Assembly: GCA_009692585.1 (NCBI GenBank)
Contig: SHYX01000055.1
Coordinates: 1 to 25,699 of the forward strand
DNA: 25,699 nucleotides
Source: Myxococcales bacterium
GTDB lineage: Bacteria; Myxococcota; UBA796; SXON01
Reading direction: 5' to 3'
Shown: in pieces, positions 1 to 8,295 of the stretch
Numbering within the stretch: position 1 is the first letter of the stretch
Layout of the letters: the number at the start of each line of letters is the position of its first letter
The notes under the pieces: generated by a model
The model's input: the letters and a program-made list of their open reading frames with translations, nothing else
The model's database searches: none
Told to the model about the DNA's origin: nothing
Program-made: the position numbers and the translations under genes

Positions 1-41
1 GACGTCCGTCACCGACCTTCGTCAGCCCCCCGACGTCCGTC
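1..41. repeat. 10-bp direct repeat at the left edge
   Basis: GACGTCCGTC occurs at 1-10 and again at 32-41, a spacing of 31 bp. The sequence is cut by the window edge, so more copies may lie to the left. This may be an operator pair or the tail of a short tandem repeat; no function can be assigned. Confidence 0.4.
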
Positions 42-80
42 GGCGGTGCTACGATACATGCTTGAAATCACTGAGCCACT

Positions 81-98
81 CACGTGGCACGCCACGTG
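81..98. promoter_or_regulatory. Perfect inverted repeat upstream of the GH13 gene
   Basis: CACGTGGC and GCCACGTG are perfect 8-bp arms separated by 2 bp (AC). The centre lies about 37 bp before the GTG start at 127. The dyad is long and the loop too short for a good RNA hairpin, so a dimeric-repressor operator is the more natural reading. A weak TACGAT -10-like hexamer lies at 50-55. The regulatory role is inferred. Confidence 0.4.
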
Positions 99-126
99 AA
101 GAGCACCCCGGCAGCCCGAGCTGCCC

Positions 127-1662
127 GTGTTCTTCTTCGCCTTCGCCTGCACCGTCACCGAGACCCCCTCCGCTTTGACCCCCGGCCCGGCGGACCCCGC
201 CGAGGAGCCCGAGGCCGACTGTCGAGACCTCGGCGTCGTCTACGAGGTCTATGTTCGTTCATTCCAGGACAGCGATGGCGACGGGGTTGGAGACCTCGAT
301 GGGCTTCGCTCCCGACTGGACCACGTCGTCTCCTTGGGCGTGGACACCCTCTGGCTCATGCCCATCTTTCCGGCCTTCGGGCCTGCTGGATACGACGTCA
401 CGGACTTTTCGGTGATCACGGCCGAGTATGGTGATCTCGACGAGCTGGACGCGTTGGTCGAGGCGGCGCATGCGCGCGGAATCACGGTTCTCGTGGACCT
501 CCCGTTCAACCACGTCGACCGCGGGCATCCCTGGTTTGTAGCCGCGGAAGCGGGAGACGCCGAGATGCACCGACGTTTCGTGTACGCCGACGTGCCCCAA
601 GACGACGAGCGGTGGTTTCCTTCGGCCGCCGGTGGTTGGTACTATGGCTACTTCGGGCGCGACCTTCCCGACCTCGATTACACCGACGCCGGCGTGCTCG
701 CGGAAATGGCGCGGGTGTGGGATCATTGGCTCGATCACGTCGACGGCTTCCGGCTGGACGCGGTCGTGACCCTGGTCGAAGAGGACGGCGTGGTCGAGGG
801 TTCGGCGGCTTCGCACGAGGCGCTCGCGACGCTCCTGGACGGAGCCAGGGCGGCGCATCCCGAGTCGTGTTTTGTCGCCGAGGCCAGTGAGTGGGAGGCC
901 GGGCCAGCGGCCAGTTGGCTCCACCAGCGGTCCCGCGCCGGCGCGGATCGGGTGTTGGACTTCGTGCGGCTCGACGCGTTGGTGACTGCGGCCCGGCAGG
1001 GCGAGGCGACCGAGCTGCTGGAGGTGCTCGCCGCTGAGTCCGACGCGCGCGGCGCCGCCGGGATGGCGACTTTCCTGGGTTCACACGACCTGCCGCGGCT
1101 CCCTGCTCAGGTGCCGGACGCAGCCGCGCGCCGGGCGTTGAGGGTGGTCCAGTGGCTCCTGCCCGGCACGCCGGTGATCTACTACGGGGAGGAGCTGGAT
1201 CTTGCGGACGCCACCAGCGGCACCGGGCAGGACCTCGCGATGCGCGCTCCGATGCCCTGGGACGCCGGCCACGCGGCCGGCTTCACCACCGGCACCGCCT
1301 GGTTCACGCTCGACGACGGCTACCTCACCGGGGCGAATGTCGCTGACCAGAACGCGGACCCTGCCAGCCCGCTGGCCTTCATGCGCGCGTTGGGCTGCCT
1401 CCACCGCGAGTACGCGCTCTCCGAGCCGGATCGATGGCGGCCGGTGCTTGGGCTGGACCCCGCGCTGTTGATGTTTCGCCGCACCTCCAGCGCCGGTGAG
1501 CTCTTCCTCGCGGTGAACCTCTCCGCTCGGCGGGTCGACGGCGGCTCCGGCAAGCCGGACGGACTCTTCGACTTGGGCGGGGACGCTGAAGCTATCGGTG
1601 TCCTGGACCCGTGGGAGTGGCGCGTCTACGGGTCGCTGCCGACGTCGTGCGCGCTGGGGTAG
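127..1662 (+). CDS. GH13 alpha-amylase-family glycoside hydrolase, probable lipoprotein
   Basis: 511 residues with the GH13 (beta/alpha)8 signatures in order. DSDGDGVGDLDG near residue 48 resembles the Ca-binding loop of oligo-1,6-glucosidases. Region I is D124-LPFN-H129. Region II is GFRLD, with nucleophile D211. Region III is FVAEA, with probable acid/base E252. Region IV is SHD (H320, D321), where most members have NHD. LPGTPVIYYGEE (345-356) follows, then a short C-terminal beta domain. The family cleaves or transfers alpha-glucosidic bonds; the exact substrate cannot be read. GTG 127 is the likely start because an in-frame TGA lies at 97. The N-terminus FFFAFAC looks like a short, atypical lipobox (C8), which would put the enzyme on the envelope. 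The signal is unusually short, so a CTG start at 121 is possible. Confidence 0.85.
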   Translation: MFFFAFACTVTETPSALTPGPADPAEEPEADCRDLGVVYEVYVRSFQDSDGDGVGDLDGLRSRLDHVVSLGVDTLWLMPIFPAFGPAGYDVTDFSVITAEYGDLDELDALVEAAHARGITVLVDLPFNHVDRGHPWFVAAEAGDAEMHRRFVYADVPQDDERWFPSAAGGWYYGYFGRDLPDLDYTDAGVLAEMARVWDHWLDHVDGFRLDAVVTLVEEDGVVEGSAASHEALATLLDGARAAHPESCFVAEASEWEAGPAASWLHQRSRAGADRVLDFVRLDALVTAARQGEATELLEVLAAESDARGAAGMATFLGSHDLPRLPAQVPDAAARRALRVVQWLLPGTPVIYYGEELDLADATSGTGQDLAMRAPMPWDAGHAAGFTTGTAWFTLDDGYLTGANVADQNADPASPLAFMRALGCLHREYALSEPDRWRPVLGLDPALLMFRRTSSAGELFLAVNLSARRVDGGSGKPDGLFDLGGDAEAIGVLDPWEWRVYGSLPTSCALG

Positions 1663-1680
1663 GCGGCGTCGGCGAAGCGC

Positions 1681-1686
1681 TATAGG
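1681..1686 (+). promoter_or_regulatory. Possible -10 element just upstream of asd
   Basis: TATAGG lies 8 nt before the asd ATG at 1695. That spacing would start transcription at or within a base or two of the initiation codon, giving a leaderless message. No purine-rich ribosome binding site is seen between them, which agrees. No convincing -35 hexamer is visible, so this is weak. Confidence 0.25.
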
Positions 1687-1694
1687 TCGGCCCC

Positions 1695-2690
1695 ATGACC
1701 ATCGACGTTGCCATCCTCGGCGCCACCGGCATGGTCGGCCAGCGCTTCGTGCAGCTGCTCGTCGGCCATCCGGACTTCCGCATTGTCGAACTCGCGGCCT
1801 CGGAGCGGTCGGCGGGTCGGCGGTACGAAGACGCCGCGCCCTGGCGCCTCGGCGGGGACAACCCGCTGCCCCAGATGGAGGTCTTGCCCTGCGAGCCCGG
1901 GAGGATTCACTCGAAGGTCATCTTCTCCGCGCTCGACACTGCCACCGCGCTCACCGTGGAGCCGGCCTTCCGGGACGCGGGCCGCATCGTTCTGACCAAC
2001 GCCTCGCCCTTCCGCATGGCCGATGGCGTGCCGCTATTGGTGCCCGAGGTCAATCCCGAGCACGCGGAAGGGATCCGTGGCCGCGCCGGCGCCATCATCG
2101 CGAATCCGAACTGTACGCACCAGGCGCTGACCATCGCCCTGGCGCCGTTGCATCGACGTTTTGGGGTCGAGGCGGTCTGTGTCAGCAGCTACCAGGCCGT
2201 CAGCGGCGCCGGCTACCCCGGGGAGAGCGCGTGGGACATGCTCGGCAATGTCCACCCCCACGCCGGCGACGAAGAGGAAAAAGTAGCATCGGAGCCCAAG
2301 AAGATTCTGTCCGCTCCGGGCCTGCGCATCTCCGCGCGCTGCGTCCGCGTCCCGGTGCTCGACGGTCATCTGCTGTCCGTGCAGGCAAAACTCAATGTAG
2401 ATCCAGGTCTCTCCGAGATCACCGAGGCGTTGGTCACCTTCGTCGGGCCCTATGCGCTGCACTCCTCACCGCGGCCGCTCATCCACCTCGCGTCGGGACG
2501 CGATCGTCCGCAACCCCGGCTGGACGCGGATCGTGGGGGCGGGATGGCCATCACTGTCGGGCGCATCGAGCGCTGTGAGGTCTTCACCGTGAAGTTCTTC
2601 GCTCTGGCGCACAACGCCATCCGCGGCGCCGCGGGCGGTGCCATCGCCAACGCGGAGCTGCTCCTCGCCAAGGGCCTGCTGCCCCGGTGA
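1695..2690 (+). CDS. asd: Aspartate-semialdehyde dehydrogenase (archaeal/fungal type)
   Basis: Reduces aspartyl-4-phosphate to aspartate semialdehyde with NADPH, the branch point to lysine/diaminopimelate, threonine and methionine; cytoplasmic. The 331-residue protein has the nucleotide loop GATGMVGQ (9-16), the catalytic cysteine in NPNCT (C140), SYQAVSGAGYPG (165-176) and the active-site histidine in VLDGH (H225). RGAAGGAIANAELL lies near the C-terminus. SYQAVSGAGYPG and the QPRLDADRGGGM segment mark the archaeal/yeast-type branch rather than the E. coli type. The start is ATG 1695. It lies 32 bp after the GH13 stop and converges on acsA with only 8 bp between stops. No aspartokinase gene is in the window. 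Confidence 0.95.
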   Translation: MTIDVAILGATGMVGQRFVQLLVGHPDFRIVELAASERSAGRRYEDAAPWRLGGDNPLPQMEVLPCEPGRIHSKVIFSALDTATALTVEPAFRDAGRIVLTNASPFRMADGVPLLVPEVNPEHAEGIRGRAGAIIANPNCTHQALTIALAPLHRRFGVEAVCVSSYQAVSGAGYPGESAWDMLGNVHPHAGDEEEKVASEPKKILSAPGLRISARCVRVPVLDGHLLSVQAKLNVDPGLSEITEALVTFVGPYALHSSPRPLIHLASGRDRPQPRLDADRGGGMAITVGRIERCEVFTVKFFALAHNAIRGAAGGAIANAELLLAKGLLPR

Positions 2691-2698
2691 GCCCAACC

Positions 2699-4539
<1,841 letters not shown>

Positions 4540-4543
<4 letters not shown>

Positions 4544-5190
4544 CCGGCCGGACGGGAGGCCACGAGGTTGATCGTGAGGACCACCTGATCCTGGATCAGA
4601 TTGTCGGGCTTGCCCGGGTAGACGATGCCGAAATCTGCGCGGACGATCGAGAACTCCGCGTGCCCCACGACGGTGTCAGGGGTCACCGTCAGCGTGGCGG
4701 GGAAGGAGATCTCCTTCGCGACGCCGCGGATGCTGAGCGTCCCGGTGATGGTGTGCGTGGCGCCGGCTTCGCCCCCGGCGACGATGGTTGTGGAGGCGAA
4801 GCTCGCGGTGGGGAACGCGTCCGCGTCGAAGAAGTCGGGGCTCTTGAGGTGCTGGTCCAACTTGACGCTGTCGGTCGCGACCGAACCCGTGCGAACCTTG
4901 ACCTCCAGCCCCGCCAGTGTTTCACCCTCCAGTCGGAGGGTGCCATCGAAGTCCGAGAACTTCAGCCCGTGGCTCTCGGTGATCTTGGCGCCGACGGCCT
5001 GGACCGACGAGCGGGCTCGATCGAGTTGGAGGCCTGGTCCAGCGGCGGCGACCGTCGGCTGGGTCGCCGACGGTGGGGGCGCGACCGCGGGAGTAACAAC
5101 CGCGGCCGGTTTGTCCTTGGCGACATCGTCGGCACAGGCGAGGAGGAGCATGGCGACGGCGAGCATGGGAACCCGGGGGAGCGCCCTCAT
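4540..5190 (-). CDS. YceI-family lipoprotein
   Basis: 216 residues. An N-terminal signal peptide ends in the lipobox LLLAC (C19), followed by a low-complexity Ala/Pro/Val linker (about 20-52). A YceI domain follows, from LQLDRARSSV to the C-terminus. YceI folds are lipocalin-like barrels that bind isoprenoid or amphiphilic ligands in the periplasm. Conserved-looking segments include LKSPDFFDADAFPTASF and the late V-x-P/FGI-x-Y region. It lies directly upstream of acsA with a 4-base overlap, so it is the first gene of a two-gene unit. Its link to acetate metabolism is not obvious. The domain call is confident, the ligand unknown. Confidence 0.85.
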
Positions 5191-5221
5191 ATCGTGCCGG
5201 GGCGATGGCAGCGTGGCGTGA

Positions 5222-5404
5222 CGGTCCCCGATCCGAGCGCTGGCGCTGGCCCTTCCCGGAAGCGGGGAGGCGCCTCACGTCCAGTGCACCTCCTTCCGGG
5301 TGGGCGGGAAGATCTACGCCACGGTTCCGCCCGAAGGGGACCGGGTGCACGTGTTCCTCGATGCCGCGTTGGGGGAGGGGGTGCCGCCCGCGCCGCTCGA
5401 ATGA
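5222..5404 (+). pseudogene. MmcQ/YjbR-family fragment, 5' frameshift and 3' truncation
   Basis: Frame 2 encodes IRALALALPGSGEAPH, then SFRVGGKIYATVPPEG. These match the start of MmcQ/YjbR proteins: a LALPG segment followed by SFRVxGKIFATL. The frame is closed upstream by TGA at 5219-5221 with no normal start codon. A natural start (GTG 5218, reading M-T-V-P-D) exists only in the neighbouring frame, so a one-base shift near 5226-5232 is likely. After about 45 family-like residues the reading runs into the first 148-bp repeat at 5382 and stops at 5402-5404. Family members run to roughly 110-120 residues, so more than half is missing. The gene is divergent from the yceI-like gene. Confidence 0.6.
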
Positions 5405-5529
5405 CTCGCGGGCCAACCCCTTCGCGTCCGGTCAACCACGAGAAGCGGTGGCCGCGCCTGGGCGCGCCCGCGCCTACCGGATTCTCCCCTCCACGAAGGG
5501 GACCTCCAGGCACTTCTCGTGGTTGATCG
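5382..5529. repeat. 148-bp direct repeat, copy 1
   Basis: By eye identical over its full length to 5591-5738 (offset 209 bp). Its outer 56 bp on the minus strand repeat the last codons of the sulfatase-superfamily gene, ending in the same TAG. Each copy contains a perfect 14-bp inverted pair: TCAACCACGAGAAG at 5432-5445 and its complement at 5513-5526, 67 bp apart. The left edge coincides with loss of the MmcQ/YjbR reading frame. Confidence 0.9.
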
Positions 5530-5590
5530 TCCCCCTCACGCCGCGCTTGCCGCGCGGCTCCGGGGGCGGGCTCCGGGGTTGTCGCGGGCT
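5530..5590. other. 61-bp G+C-rich spacer with hairpin between repeat copies
   Basis: The spacer separates the two 148-bp copies. It contains GCCGCGC-TTGCC-GCGCGGC at 5540-5558, a 7-bp stem with a 5-nt loop. No T-tract follows on either strand, so it is not a clear intrinsic terminator. No coding potential is seen. Confidence 0.45.
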
Positions 5591-5738
5591 TGCCGCCCGC
5601 GCCGCTCGAATGACTCGCGGGCCAACCCCTTCGCGTCCGGTCAACCACGAGAAGCGGTGGCCGCGCCTGGGCGCGCCCGCGCCTACCGGATTCTCCCCTC
5701 CACGAAGGGGACCTCCAGGCACTTCTCGTGGTTGATCG
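5591..5738. repeat. 148-bp direct repeat, copy 2
   Basis: Second identical copy, with inner inverted arms at 5641-5654 and 5722-5735. This copy is in its coding context: 5683-5738 is the genuine 3' end of the sulfatase-superfamily gene (INHEKCLEVPFVEGRIR, stop). It is therefore likely the source and copy 1 the duplicate. The inner arm at 5641-5654 is an inverted copy of the codons for NHEK, giving the transcript a large fold-back. Confidence 0.9.
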
Positions 5739-6639
5739 GACCATGGCCGAAGTAGCCTTTTTCGCCGAAGAGCTCGCCGTGATCGGAGGTGATCGTGATC
5801 CAGGTGTTGTCCGGCACCAGGTCGAAGAGCTCCTCGCAGGCGCGGTCTACCCAGCGCACGGCATCGACCTGGCGCGCGTGGAGCTGCTTCATCTTGTCCG
5901 CGTCGAAAAATGCGGGAGCGTCCTGGTGATGAATGAGGCCACCGGCGCGCACGTGGTCATCGAGGTGCTTGAACACCCCGTTGACCCCCGAGATCCTGGG
6001 CCAGGAATTCTCGGGCTCGTCCGGGGTGGCGTAGGGGTAGTGGGTCTCGCCGGTGTTCAAGACGAAGAAACTGGGCCGATCTTCGTAGAAGCGCATGCGG
6101 CGGAACATGGCCCCGACGTCGTTGTGGGCGGGCATCAGCGCGTAGTCGTCGAAGTCGCGATTGACCGGCGTCGACGGGTTGAGCACCGGCATCGACACGT
6201 ACATGTTGGTCCGGTACCCGAGATGGTGGCGGAGGTAGCTGGGAAGCCACAGCCCGGGGACCATCTTGCCGAACTCGATCTCCTCGACACCCAGCCGCTC
6301 ACGAAAGCGCAGGAAGTCATTCTTGTAATACTCACTGGCGTAGACGTTCTTCGGCGAGTTGTGCGGAAGCAGCCCGATGAGCAGGTTGTAGTGGCTCGGC
6401 GCGGTCCAACTGGCGTAGCTCCAGCGTCGCTCGATCGACCCGAGCTTGCTCATCCGCGTCGGCTTGGCCTTCACGAAGCTGTCGAACCGGCAACTGTCCA
6501 GGATGAGGATGACGTAGTTTGTGGCGCCCGGAGGCGGGTCGGGCCTCAGAAAGACCGGAGCTGGCACCGGCGACAGAGCAGGGGACCCGACCGCCTCTGC
6601 CGGCCGCAGCCGCCGCCGGAGCCGGTCGACAAGGGACAT
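5683..6639 (-). CDS. Sulfatase / alkaline-phosphatase-superfamily protein
   Basis: About 318 residues from ATG 6639. An in-frame GTG at 6675 would run into the lpxA coding region and is less likely. A metal-binding strand near the N-terminus, YVILILDSCRFDSF, carries the aspartates. WTAPSHYNLLIG follows, with Thr or Ser where true arylsulfatases have the formylglycine Cys. TSDHGELFGEKGYFGHGP near the C-terminus is the second metal site. The nucleophile position therefore suggests a phosphohydrolase or phospho-transferase-like member rather than a classical sulfatase. No signal peptide or membrane helix is evident in the 318 residues. The gene is divergent from lpxA, 24 bp away. Its last 17 codons lie inside the 148-bp repeat; NHEK-x-x-EVPFVEG looks like a natural family C-terminus. 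The substrate is unknown. Confidence 0.8.
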   Translation of the reverse strand: MSLVDRLRRRLRPAEAVGSPALSPVPAPVFLRPDPPPGATNYVILILDSCRFDSFVKAKPTRMSKLGSIERRWSYASWTAPSHYNLLIGLLPHNSPKNVYASEYYKNDFLRFRERLGVEEIEFGKMVPGLWLPSYLRHHLGYRTNMYVSMPVLNPSTPVNRDFDDYALMPAHNDVGAMFRRMRFYEDRPSFFVLNTGETHYPYATPDEPENSWPRISGVNGVFKHLDDHVRAGGLIHHQDAPAFFDADKMKQLHARQVDAVRWVDRACEELFDLVPDNTWITITSDHGELFGEKGYFGHGPINHEKCLEVPFVEGRIR

Positions 6640-6663
6640 GCCGCCCGATATCCCGGAGCGCGC

Positions 6664-7467
6664 ATGCCCATCCACGCCACCGCCGTCGTCGATTCACGCG
6701 CCGAGCTGGGCGCCGACGTGGAGATCGGGGCCTACGCGGTCATCGAGGGCGCGGTTCAGCTCGGCGACCGGGTCCAGGTGCAAGCCCACGCCGTGGTGCG
6801 CGGCCAGACCACCATCGGCGCCGACAGCCGCGTCTTCTCGTTCGCCTGCGTGGGGGGTGACCCCCAGGACATGAAGTACCGGGGCGAACCAACGGCGCTC
6901 TTGGTTGGGGAGCGCAACGTGTTCCGTGAGCACGTCACCGCCAACCGCGGCACCGTCCACGGCGGCGGCGTCACGAGGATCGGCAACGACAACCTGTTCA
7001 TGGCCAACGCGCACGTCGCCCACGACTGCGTGGTCGGCGACCACTGTGTCTTCGCCAACAGCGTGGCGATCGCGGGGCACGTCATCGTCCAGGACCGCGC
7101 GGTGCTGGGGGGGCTCGCCGCCGTTCATCAGCATGGTCGGATCGGGCGGTGTTCGATGGTGGGCGGCGGCGGGATGGCGGCGCAGGATGTGCCCCCGTTC
7201 ACGATCGCCCAGGGGGACCGCGCGCGGCTCGTGGGCCTCAACGTCGTCGGCCTTCGGCGGGCGGGCTTCAACCGCGAGGTGATGTCGGCGCTCAAGACCG
7301 CCTACCGCGAGCTGTTCCAGGCCGGCATGCCGCTACGAATCGCGGCCGAGCAGGTGCGCGCCTTCTACAGCGACGTGCCCGAAGTGATCGAGCTCGTCGA
7401 TTTCCTGGAGTCCAGCCAGCGCGGCATCTGCCGTTCGGTGGGCTCGCCGGACGCGGCGGACGAGTAG
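6664..7467 (+). CDS. lpxA: UDP-N-acetylglucosamine acyltransferase
   Basis: First committed acyl transfer of lipid A synthesis, from acyl-ACP to the 3-position of UDP-GlcNAc (or of its 3-amino analogue); a cytoplasmic trimer. The 267 residues compare with 262 in E. coli. Left-handed beta-helix hexapeptide repeats fill residues 1-190. GDPQDMKYRGEPT (65-77) is a family signature, and NAHVAHDCVVG holds the catalytic histidine, H120 by alignment with E. coli H125. AVHQ and AQDVPPFTIAQGD follow, with a helical C-terminus ending RGICRS. The start is ATG 6664. Reading upstream in this frame stays open but is antisense to the sulfatase-family gene. The oxidoreductase follows after 6 bp, then lpxB. 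Confidence 0.95.
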   Translation: MPIHATAVVDSRAELGADVEIGAYAVIEGAVQLGDRVQVQAHAVVRGQTTIGADSRVFSFACVGGDPQDMKYRGEPTALLVGERNVFREHVTANRGTVHGGGVTRIGNDNLFMANAHVAHDCVVGDHCVFANSVAIAGHVIVQDRAVLGGLAAVHQHGRIGRCSMVGGGGMAAQDVPPFTIAQGDRARLVGLNVVGLRRAGFNREVMSALKTAYRELFQAGMPLRIAAEQVRAFYSDVPEVIELVDFLESSQRGICRSVGSPDAADE

Positions 7468-7473
7468 CCGCCG

Positions 7474-8295
7474 GTGCAGGTCGCGCTGTACGGGCTGGGC
7501 CGGATGGGCGCGCACCACCTTCGCCACCTCGGTGAACTCGGGCATCAGGTGCTCGTCGTCGACGCCGCGAGAGGTCATCACGGCGATCCGCGCGGCGTGG
7601 ACGCGGTCGTGGTCGCCACCCCCACCGAGTCACATGTGGCGGTCGCGACGCCATGGCTCGAGCGAGGTGTTCCCGTGCTCGTGGAGAAGCCGCTGGCGGG
7701 TTCGTTGGCCGCGGGGCGGGCGCTCGCCGGGTTCGCGCACTGCTCGGTCGGCCACGTCGAGCGCTTCAATCCCGCGTTCCTCGCGCTCGGGGCGGTGGAC
7801 GCCCGTTTCGTCCAGGCCGAGCGGCTCGCTCCCTGGGCGGACCGCGGGCTCGACGTGGACGTAGTGCTCGACCTGATGATCCACGACCTCGACCTGTTCT
7901 GGAGCCTCACTCGGTCGCCGGTTCGCGAGGTACGCGCCGACGGACTCGCGGTGCGGAGCGGACTCTTCGATATCGTGCACGCCCGTGTCGAGACGGAAGC
8001 GGGGCATGTGGGTGTCTTCACTGCCAGCCGCATCAGCCGGCGGCCGTCACGGACCTTCAGGGTTTTTTCTCCAGGCGGGTACGCCAGCCTGGACCTCCGT
8101 GCGCACGTCGGGGTTCGACTCGATGACCGCCTGGTCGAGTTTTCCATGGATGTGCGCCCGACCGACGCGCTTCGCTCGGAGTTGATCGCCTTTCTGGACG
8201 CGGCCGCCGGCGGGTCGCCGTTCCCGGTGCCGGCCGCCGATGCGCTCCCGGCGCTGGCGATGGCCGACGCGATTCGCGCCGCCTGCCTGCGATGA
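7474..8295 (+). CDS. Gfo/Idh/MocA oxidoreductase of the lipid A operon (GnnA-like candidate)
   Basis: 273 residues from GTG 7474. The N-terminal Rossmann fold has YGLGRMGAHHL (6-16), VVATPTESH (47-54) and EKPLAGS (71-77). EKP is the dinucleotide-domain lysine motif of the Gfo/Idh/MocA family. GHVERFNPAF and DLMIHDLDLFW are typical of the subgroup found next to lpxA and lpxB. In Acidithiobacillus and Leptospira a member of this family, GnnA, oxidises the 3-OH of UDP-GlcNAc. GnnB then aminates it, so lipid A carries amide-linked acyl chains. The position between lpxA (6 bp) and lpxB (ATGA overlap) favours such a nucleotide-sugar role. No aminotransferase is seen here, so the GnnA assignment is inference. 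Confidence 0.85.
   Translation: MQVALYGLGRMGAHHLRHLGELGHQVLVVDAARGHHGDPRGVDAVVVATPTESHVAVATPWLERGVPVLVEKPLAGSLAAGRALAGFAHCSVGHVERFNPAFLALGAVDARFVQAERLAPWADRGLDVDVVLDLMIHDLDLFWSLTRSPVREVRADGLAVRSGLFDIVHARVETEAGHVGVFTASRISRRPSRTFRVFSPGGYASLDLRAHVGVRLDDRLVEFSMDVRPTDALRSELIAFLDAAAGGSPFPVPAADALPALAMADAIRAACLR

Noticed and set aside
259..924. 221-codon minus-strand frame inside the GH13 gene
   Set aside because: The GH13 frame carries four catalytic regions in order; the opposite frame has none.
5540..5558. Intrinsic terminator in the repeat spacer
   Set aside because: The hairpin is good but no T-tract follows on either strand, so it is listed only as a hairpin.
5728..6663. Upstream extension of the lpxA frame
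   Set aside because: It is antisense to the sulfatase-superfamily gene, and LpxA homologues begin at the MPIHATA-type N-terminus.
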